Source: Dehalococcoidales bacterium (GTDB lineage Bacteria > Chloroflexota > Dehalococcoidia > Dehalococcoidales > Fen-1064). From it: a stretch of DNA of 5,709 nt. The stretch spans positions 1 to 5,709 of the forward strand of contig JAQTOJ010000132.1 of NCBI GenBank assembly GCA_028713395.1, read 5' to 3'. A program made the translations under genes and the position numbers. Each line of letters starts with the position of its first letter. Within the stretch, counting starts at the first letter, position 1. Below are positions 5,211 through 5,709 of this stretch, piece after piece. The notes beneath the pieces are model-generated. The model saw nothing but the letters and a program-made list of their open reading frames with translations, was not told the DNA's origin and did no database searches.

Positions 5211-5709
5211 CTAAACAATACGAGTCCTCTCTATAAGAATCTTCATTTTAGCCAGATGGGCTTCTTCGGAGAATAGTTGGGCACGTTCTAAGCATTCTTT
5301 CTCATCATAATCCGCGCCTTTGAAGCTCCGTACTACGGCGGCCAAATTCTCTGTGTACGGAATATCTACTAGAATGCCAGTTTTACCGTTGATTATTGTC
5401 TCTCTAAAGCCGCCGGCATTAACAGCAATACATGGTTTTCCTGAAGCCATCGCTTCGATTGGGATTCTACCCAGGTCTTCATCTGGGTGAGTTTGTATGG
5501 CTGCCTTAGCGTGGGAGTATAATTTCACAATTTCTGCATCGCTTAGACTCCCGAGGAAAGTCACATTTGCAGGCGCTTTATCTTTTAGTTCTTCAAAAGG
5601 AGCAAGACCGTTCCCCGTTGAGGTGACGCTATACTTCCTCTCCCAATACTGATTAGAGCCGGAAGCAATCATTGTTTTCTGACAACTTTCGCATATACCC
5701 AAGCGGAGA
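5211..5709 (-). CDS. GT4-family glycosyltransferase, C-terminal part only (5' end outside window)
   Basis: The frame stays open to the right window edge, so the N-terminal acceptor-binding domain is missing from view. The TTG at 5702 is internal to the domain and is not taken as a start. About 165 residues of the C-terminal nucleotide-sugar-binding domain are visible: ANVTFLGSLSDAEIVKLYSHA, then HPDEDLGRIPIEAMASGKP with EX7E (Glu codons at 5480-5478 and 5456-5454), then NAGGFRETIINGKTGILV. This pattern resembles WbaZ/RfaB-type mannosyl- or other hexosyltransferases that use an activated sugar with retention. The segment at the edge (LRLGICESCQKTMIASG) matches the expected family pattern less well than the rest, so divergence, a small deletion or a frame problem near 5660-5709 is possible. 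TAG at 5213-5211 ends it 45 bases before the methyltransferase, and the two probably act on the same glycan. Confidence 0.88.
   Translation of the reverse strand, partial: LRLGICESCQKTMIASGSNQYWERKYSVTSTGNGLAPFEELKDKAPANVTFLGSLSDAEIVKLYSHAKAAIQTHPDEDLGRIPIEAMASGKPCIAVNAGGFRETIINGKTGILVDIPYTENLAAVVRSFKGADYDEKECLERAQLFSEEAHLAKMKILIERTRIV

Overview
The window looks like part of a bacterial surface-polysaccharide or glycan-assembly region, with a small and unusual two-gene cassette set into it. Three features hint at a Gram-positive, possibly clostridial, host: near-consensus AGGAGG-type ribosome-binding sites, a sigma-A-like promoter, and a dyad that fits the Bacillus/Clostridium-type LexA (SOS) box. 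No ribosomal or housekeeping gene is present, so this is only a tentative inference. A prophage or large-phage origin for part of the window cannot be excluded.

Layout, left to right. Bases 1-909 (+) hold the C-terminal part of a GT4-family (GT-B fold) glycosyltransferase whose start lies outside the window. It overlaps by a few bases a 547-residue polytopic membrane protein (902-2545, +) that resembles GT-C type glycosyltransferases. That gene overlaps in an ATGA arrangement with a GT2-family glycosyltransferase (2542-3375, +). The three are packed head to tail and look like one translationally coupled operon: two cytoplasmic nucleotide-sugar transferases flanking an integral membrane enzyme.

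A 93-base gap follows (3376-3468). It carries a strong promoter (TTGACA, 18-base spacer, TAATAT), a perfect AGAAC-N4-GTTCT dyad over the expected transcription start, and an AGGAGG ribosome-binding site. This drives two genes of unknown function (3469-3789 and 3791-4555, +). Both encode beta-rich proteins with no signal peptide or membrane segment, similar in character to virion or surface structural proteins. This promoter-operator-cassette unit is the most interesting part of the window, because an SOS-type control site is unexpected in a glycan locus.

The right part is on the opposite strand and converges on the cassette. A partial GT4 glycosyltransferase (5211-5709, -) lies upstream of a short class I SAM-dependent methyltransferase (4632-5165, -), with 45 bases between them. 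Such pairs are common in polysaccharide loci. The methyltransferase gene is markedly more AT-rich than everything else here and contains a perfect 11-base-pair inverted repeat, which suggests a different origin. No tRNA, rRNA, CRISPR array, insertion sequence or convincing intrinsic terminator was found, and no stretch over 300 bases lacks a gene.
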